NCBI RefSeq assembly: GCF_014697025.1
Contig: NZ_JACJRC010000017.1
Location: 50,887 to 114,886, forward strand
Direction of reading: 5' to 3'
DNA: 64,000 nt
DNA from: Alkalinema sp. FACHB-956
GTDB lineage: Bacteria > Cyanobacteriota > Cyanobacteriia > Leptolyngbyales > Leptolyngbyaceae
Under the pieces are notes generated by a model. That model worked only from the letters and a program-made list of their open reading frames with translations, was not told the origin of the DNA and did no database searches. How positions within the stretch are numbered: the stretch's first letter is position 1; each line of letters begins with the position of its first letter. This document shows, piece after piece, positions 61,541 to 64,000 of the stretch. The translations under genes and the position numbers were made by a program.

Positions 61541-61648
61541 CTAGCTATCTCTGCATAAGCCACGGCTGATGGGAGAGATAGTGAATGACGCGAATTCGGT
61601 GTATTTAAAAATCTAGTTCGCCCCTTGAAATGTGTGAAGGAGCCACCC

Positions 61649-62284
61649 ATGACGACCCGTCAATTATTTAAATCCAATCAAGCAGGGCATTTCGACTACA
61701 CCCTGCGGAAGCAGACGGGTGGCCCTGGACAATATGCAAGGGTAATCGGTTATGTCGAAGCTTGCGATGAAAATTTCATCTTTGAAAATCGCATCACTGG
61801 TGGCACAATTCCCACGGAATTTATTAAATCCTGTGAGCAAGGCTTCCGAGATGCGACGAGTGCTGGAATTTTGGCTGGTTATCCCGTGGTGGGTGTAAAG
61901 GTTGTCCTGACTGGTGGCGATTTCCATCCGAATGACTCCAACGATCGGGCCTTCCGTTTTGCTGCTTGCCAAGCTTTCTATCAAGGCATGAGCACAGCCG
62001 ATGCGGTTATTATCGAACCGATTATGGATGTCCTGGTAACGGTGCCGAGTAAATTTATTGGCGCGGTACAGGGTGATTTAATCAAGCGACGCGGTATGGT
62101 GCAGAACATACAGACAAATGGGAATGACACAGACTTAAATGTGCAGGTGCCATTGTCAGAAATGTTTGGTTATGCCACACAACTACGATCGCTCACTGCC
62201 GGACAAGGTAATTTCTCTATGACTCCTAGTAATTACCAACCTGTTCCTGAAACCGTTCAGGCAGCGTTGATTGCCAAGGCATAA
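61649..62284 (+). CDS. Free-standing EF-G domain IV-V protein
   Basis: 211 residues from MTTRQLFKSNQAGHF, with AAGGAG 8 bases upstream. The sequence follows EF-G domains IV and V closely: RKQTGGPGQYARVIGYVEAC, FENRITGGTIPTEFIKSCEQ, GILAGYPVVGVKVVLTGG, then VIIEPIMDVLVTVPSKFIGA, GDLIKRRGMVQNIQ and VPLSEMFGYATQLRSLTAGQ. The GTPase (G) domain and domains II-III are absent. In EF-G, domain IV mimics a tRNA anticodon arm and enters the ribosomal A site. It sits in the tRNA array between the last Ser tRNA and the permuted units, so a role in translation or tRNA handling is likely but unproven. Confidence 0.88.
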   Translation: MTTRQLFKSNQAGHFDYTLRKQTGGPGQYARVIGYVEACDENFIFENRITGGTIPTEFIKSCEQGFRDATSAGILAGYPVVGVKVVLTGGDFHPNDSNDRAFRFAACQAFYQGMSTADAVIIEPIMDVLVTVPSKFIGAVQGDLIKRRGMVQNIQTNGNDTDLNVQVPLSEMFGYATQLRSLTAGQGNFSMTPSNYQPVPETVQAALIAKA

Positions 62285-62315
62285 ACAATGACCTGTTCTG
62301 ATTATTTTTGTGGAA

Positions 62316-62461
62316 ACTCCGTGCCCTCATTTGTAAAGCTTACATACGTCCCTTAGGAAGGGGTGATTGCAGGTTCGAGTCCTGCCGACGGCATATCCGC
62401 CGTCGTGGCCTAATTGGAAAAGGCACCTAGTATCACACAGCTTTGCTAACTTGCACGGAGT
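62316..62461 (+). ncRNA. Permuted tRNA unit 2, 146 nt
   Basis: Frame: P1 ACTCCGTGC / GCACGGAGT (62316-62324 with 62453-62461), junctions CCTCA and TAACTT, P2 GTAAAGC / GCTTTGC, then TTACATAC. Inside, the tRNA 3' part comes first: anticodon-stem strand TTAGG, variable loop, T-arm GCAGGTTCGAGTCCTGC, acceptor CGACGGC and discriminator A. After TATCC comes the 5' part: acceptor GCCGTCG, D stem GCC / GGC around TAATTGGAAAA, and anticodon-stem strand CCTAG. All arms pair, so cutting and joining within the anticodon loop would give a normal tRNA. The anticodon cannot be read without knowing the joining point. Confidence 0.75.
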
Positions 62462-62515
62462 TCCCAAATTTTCTGATTGGTGGATTGTGATTTAACGGGC
62501 AATACCAAAGGTGCT

Positions 62516-62597
62516 GGAAGGTGCCGCTGATGGTTGGCAACTGGCTTGGAAAACCAGGGTGGGTTAATGCCCAAGGGTTCGATTCCTTCTCCTTCCG
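62516..62597 (+). tRNA. tRNA-Ser(GGA)
   Basis: In normal order between permuted units 2 and 3. Acceptor GGAAGGT / TCCTTCC (one mismatch), anticodon loop TTGGAAA on stem CTGG / CCAG, class II variable arm (GGTGGGTTAATGCCC), T-loop TTCGATT, discriminator G. Confidence 0.82.
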
Positions 62598-62599
62598 TC

Positions 62600-62745
62600 A
62601 CTCCGTACCCTAACGAGTGAAGCTTACATACGTAACCCAAACTGTTGGTTGTAGGTTCGAGTCCTACTTACCCGGCCTGACGGGTAATAGCTCAATTGGT
62701 AGAGCAGCAGGAAGTATATTTCGCTTTGCCTAACTTGTACGGAGT
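62600..62745 (+). ncRNA. Permuted tRNA unit 3, 146 nt
   Basis: Frame: P1 ACTCCGTAC / GTACGGAGT (62600-62608 with 62737-62745), junctions CCTAA and TAACTT, P2 GTGAAGC / GCTTTGC, then TTACATAC. The 3' tRNA part comes first: CCCAAACTGT, T-arm GTAGGTTCGAGTCCTAC, acceptor TTACCCG and G. After CCTGA comes the 5' part: acceptor CGGGTAA, D-arm GCTC / GAGC around AATTGGTA, and GCAGG. Acceptor, D and T arms are perfect; the anticodon stem is weaker (GCAG / CTGT). Same length as unit 2. The G-to-A and C-to-T change in P1 relative to unit 2 is compensatory. Confidence 0.75.
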
Positions 62746-62820
62746 TTTCAATATTAGTCACAATAAATACATCGCAATCATCAAGAAAAATAATCATGTA
62801 ATAACAAGGAGGTGAGAACA

Positions 62821-63543
62821 ATGCCGGATATCTTTGAAGTTGGTGGAAAAGTACGGGATGAATTGCTGGGCTTAAAGAGTAAAGATGCTGATTTCGCATT
62901 TGTTCTCACTTCCGCAGAGGCTGAGGGGAAATCGATCGAGCAAGCTTTTGAGTTTATGCGTGATTGGATGCAGTCACAGGGCTTTCAGATTTTTCTGAGT
63001 ACGCCGGATTGCTTAACGATTCGCGCTAAGTTCTGTAACTCAACCCAAACGGCAGACTTTGTGTTAGCAAGGCGGGAATTAACATACATGCCTGGAACTC
63101 GCAGACCCATTGTTGTGCCTGGTTCGTTAGCCGATGATTTGCAACGGCGGGATTTTACGGTGAACGCGATCGCGCGATCGGAACAGGGGGAACTGGTAGA
63201 CCTATTTGAAGGCCAAAAAGACTTAGCAGATAAGGTTCTACGCACTCCCCTTGATCCAATGGTGACGTTGGCTGATGACCCGTTGCGGGCATTACGCGCA
63301 GTACGATTTTCGGTCAAGTTAGGATTTCGCATGGCAACCGATCTCGTGGAGGCTTTGCATAATCCTGAGTTACCGGAGTTGATGGCCGTTGTTAGTACCG
63401 ATCGAGTACGCGAGGAACTCGCCAAGGCAATGAAAGCTGACACCTGGGCAACCCTCAAGTTGTTGCAGCGGTTACCAGAAGCCTTGGTGCGCGACTGGCT
63501 AGAACGACCTGGCATGTGGTTAATGCCAACGGTAAAACAGTAA
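62821..63543 (+). CDS. Short CCA-adding-type tRNA nucleotidyltransferase
   Basis: 240 residues from MPDIFEVGGKVRDELLG (AAGGAGG 8 bases upstream; three more codons are open). It has the class II CCA-adding head and neck: GGKVRDELLGL for nucleotide, KDADFAF metal aspartates, LQRRDFTVNAIARS, then LADDPLRALRAVRFSVKLGF. The usual body and tail domains (another 150-200 residues) are missing, so it may add only C, only A, or act on special tRNAs. Its place in the tRNA array, whose genes mostly lack the complete CCA, gives an obvious substrate. Confidence 0.88.
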   Translation: MPDIFEVGGKVRDELLGLKSKDADFAFVLTSAEAEGKSIEQAFEFMRDWMQSQGFQIFLSTPDCLTIRAKFCNSTQTADFVLARRELTYMPGTRRPIVVPGSLADDLQRRDFTVNAIARSEQGELVDLFEGQKDLADKVLRTPLDPMVTLADDPLRALRAVRFSVKLGFRMATDLVEALHNPELPELMAVVSTDRVREELAKAMKADTWATLKLLQRLPEALVRDWLERPGMWLMPTVKQ

Positions 63544-63653
63544 GTTGTCAACACAGAGTGTATTTCTAAAAACATAGAAATACACTCATTAAATCTTCAA
63601 TCATCAATACAAATTAAACCTCTCAATACGTTGCATCAATAGTTAAATTTAAT

Positions 63654-63828
63654 TTCGTGCCCTAATCGTAAAAGCCTACATACTCTCATACAACGATCCT
63701 AAGGTAGCGACATTCAGGTGACTGAACCAGCGACATATCGCCACATCTCCCGTAGATAAAGCGATCGTGCCCACTGCCCAAACGGTAAGAGCGATCGTCA
63801 GTACAACTGCTTTTACAACTTGCACGAA
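63654..63828 (+). ncRNA. Permuted unit 4 with 23S rRNA-like core
   Basis: Frame: P1 TTCGTGC / GCACGAA (63654-63660 with 63822-63828), junctions CCTAA and AACTT, P2 GTAAAAGC / GCTTTTAC, then CTACATAC. The 3' half contains AACGATCCTAAGGTAGCGAC and a T-arm-like TTCAG / CTGAA with only a four-base loop. The 5' half has a D-loop-like AAACGGTAAGAGC, and GATCG can pair with CGATC as an anticodon stem. Acceptor pairing is not clear. The frame is well conserved, the tRNA content is poor. Confidence 0.5.
63688..63715 (+). other. 23S rRNA helix 69-71-like segment
   Basis: Contains CCTAAGGTAGCGA, the universal 23S rRNA string at the foot of helix 71. Over 28 bases about 24 match the bacterial consensus that begins TATAACGG and continues TCCTAAGGTAGCGAAATTCC. 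Lies inside permuted unit 4, far from any rRNA gene visible here. Confidence 0.65.
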
Positions 63829-63878
63829 CCCAATTTAACCTGATGTCTCTTGCTCAATAATTGCTTTGATTTCTACGG

Positions 63879-64000
63879 TGGACCCCAAAAACTGGACAGG
63901 TAGTTAAGCTCTGAAAACTCAAACTGTGATAGGAGTATTTCATGGGCAATAAACGCAAACAATACAGCGCCGACTTCAAAGCCAAAGTAGCCTTAGCGGC
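63879..64000 (+). mobile_element. Left end of an IS3-type insertion sequence
   Basis: Begins with the terminal inverted repeat TGGACCCCAAAAACTGGACA, typical of IS3-family elements of the IS150 kind. Continues past the window edge. It bounds the tRNA array on the right. Confidence 0.8.
63942..64000 (+). CDS. IS3-family transposase OrfA, start only
   Basis: Twenty codons visible: MGNKRKQYSADFKAKVALA. The RKxYSxDFKAKVAL start is that of IS3-family OrfA helix-turn-helix proteins. An AGGAG ribosome site lies upstream. The rest is outside the window. Confidence 0.8.
   Translation, partial: MGNKRKQYSADFKAKVALA

Larger units (their letters stand above)
57674..63828 (+). other. Single-strand tRNA array module
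   Basis: About 6.2 kb, all on the plus strand. It holds a possible leader gene, 35 tRNA genes in normal order covering all 20 amino acids, four permuted tRNA-like units, a small membrane protein, an EF-G domain IV-V protein and a short CCA-adding-type enzyme. Most spacers are 2-30 bases and there is no internal strong terminator, so long co-transcripts are expected. CC but usually not the complete CCA follows the discriminator, so CCA must be finished enzymatically. Similar long arrays are known from some cyanobacterial plasmids and chromosomes; the permuted units are the unusual part. Confidence 0.85.

Noticed and set aside
62316..62745. Group I or group II intron as explanation of the permuted units
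   Set aside because: The flanks are only about 40 bases each. I see no P3-P8 core, no conserved group I R and S strings, and no group II domain V.
62316..62745. Known small ribozymes (hammerhead, twister, pistol)
   Set aside because: CCTAA between two helices recalls twister, but the G-rich opposite strand and pseudoknot partners are missing; hammerhead core bases are absent.
63654..63828. Unit 4 as a fully functional permuted tRNA
   Set aside because: The frame is conserved, but acceptor pairing is missing and the T-loop has four bases; the GATCG / CGATC pairing may be chance because this motif is abundant in the genome.

Overview
The window comes from a cyanobacterial chromosome. It holds ndhC-K-J, rubA-ycf48-psbEFLJ, psaI, psbK, menB, pxcA, a GUN4-domain gene and an alr0857-family gene, and the octamer GCGATCGC and its core CGATCG recur throughout. 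The exact genus cannot be read from the sequence.

Layout. 1-8.6 kb is photosynthetic core: partial pnp, the ndhCKJ operon, rubA-ycf48-psbE-psbF-psbL-psbJ, a 35-residue psaI gene and dxr. 8.9-17 kb is mixed: a subtilase with a P-domain, a GNAT enzyme coupled to kptA, a thioredoxin, an intact IS982-type element inserted in a 19-bp tandem repeat, endonuclease V, and an E1-like (ThiF) gene with an unrecognised partner. 17-25 kb holds a diguanylate cyclase, aspS, a dicarboxylate/amino-acid symporter, menB and two toxin-antitoxin pairs (hicAB, mntA-hepT). 25-37 kb has secreted and repeat proteins of unknown role, a GUN4-domain protein, psbK, tgt, an orphan higA, ubiD, an orphan TpsB porin and pxcA. 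37-45 kb has a UvrD-like protein, an HtrA protease, a cytochrome b561-like protein, a broken PIN toxin with its small antitoxin, and a P-loop ATPase that looks like an integron cassette (attC-like palindrome just 3' of its stop). 45-57 kb has a 2Fe-2S ferredoxin, uvrC, pckA, a Ser/Thr kinase, a cysteine desulfurase, a secreted nuclease, a membrane glycosyltransferase, an HNH nuclease and the alr0857-family gene.

The most unusual part is 57.7-63.8 kb: a one-strand tRNA array with its own promoter. I count 35 tRNA genes in normal order. They cover all 20 amino acids and include an initiator-like tRNA-fMet; five leucine isoacceptors have short variable loops. Interleaved are four units in which tRNA parts lie in circularly permuted order (3' part first, then 5' part). 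Each unit is enclosed by the same two-helix frame, with compensatory base changes between copies. The two clearest are exactly 146 nt each. The array also encodes a GTPase-less protein made only of EF-G domains IV-V, a short CCA-adding-type nucleotidyltransferase, a 30-residue membrane microprotein and a stretch closely resembling the 23S rRNA helix 69-71 region. A new IS3-type element begins at the right edge.

My reading (inference) is that the array is a mobile or formerly mobile translation-supplement module. The permuted units would need cleavage and ligation at the anticodon loop or nearby, and a CCA-adding enzyme is encoded next to them. A tRNA 2'-phosphotransferase gene (kptA) lies in the same window, but about 46 kb away, so any link is speculative.
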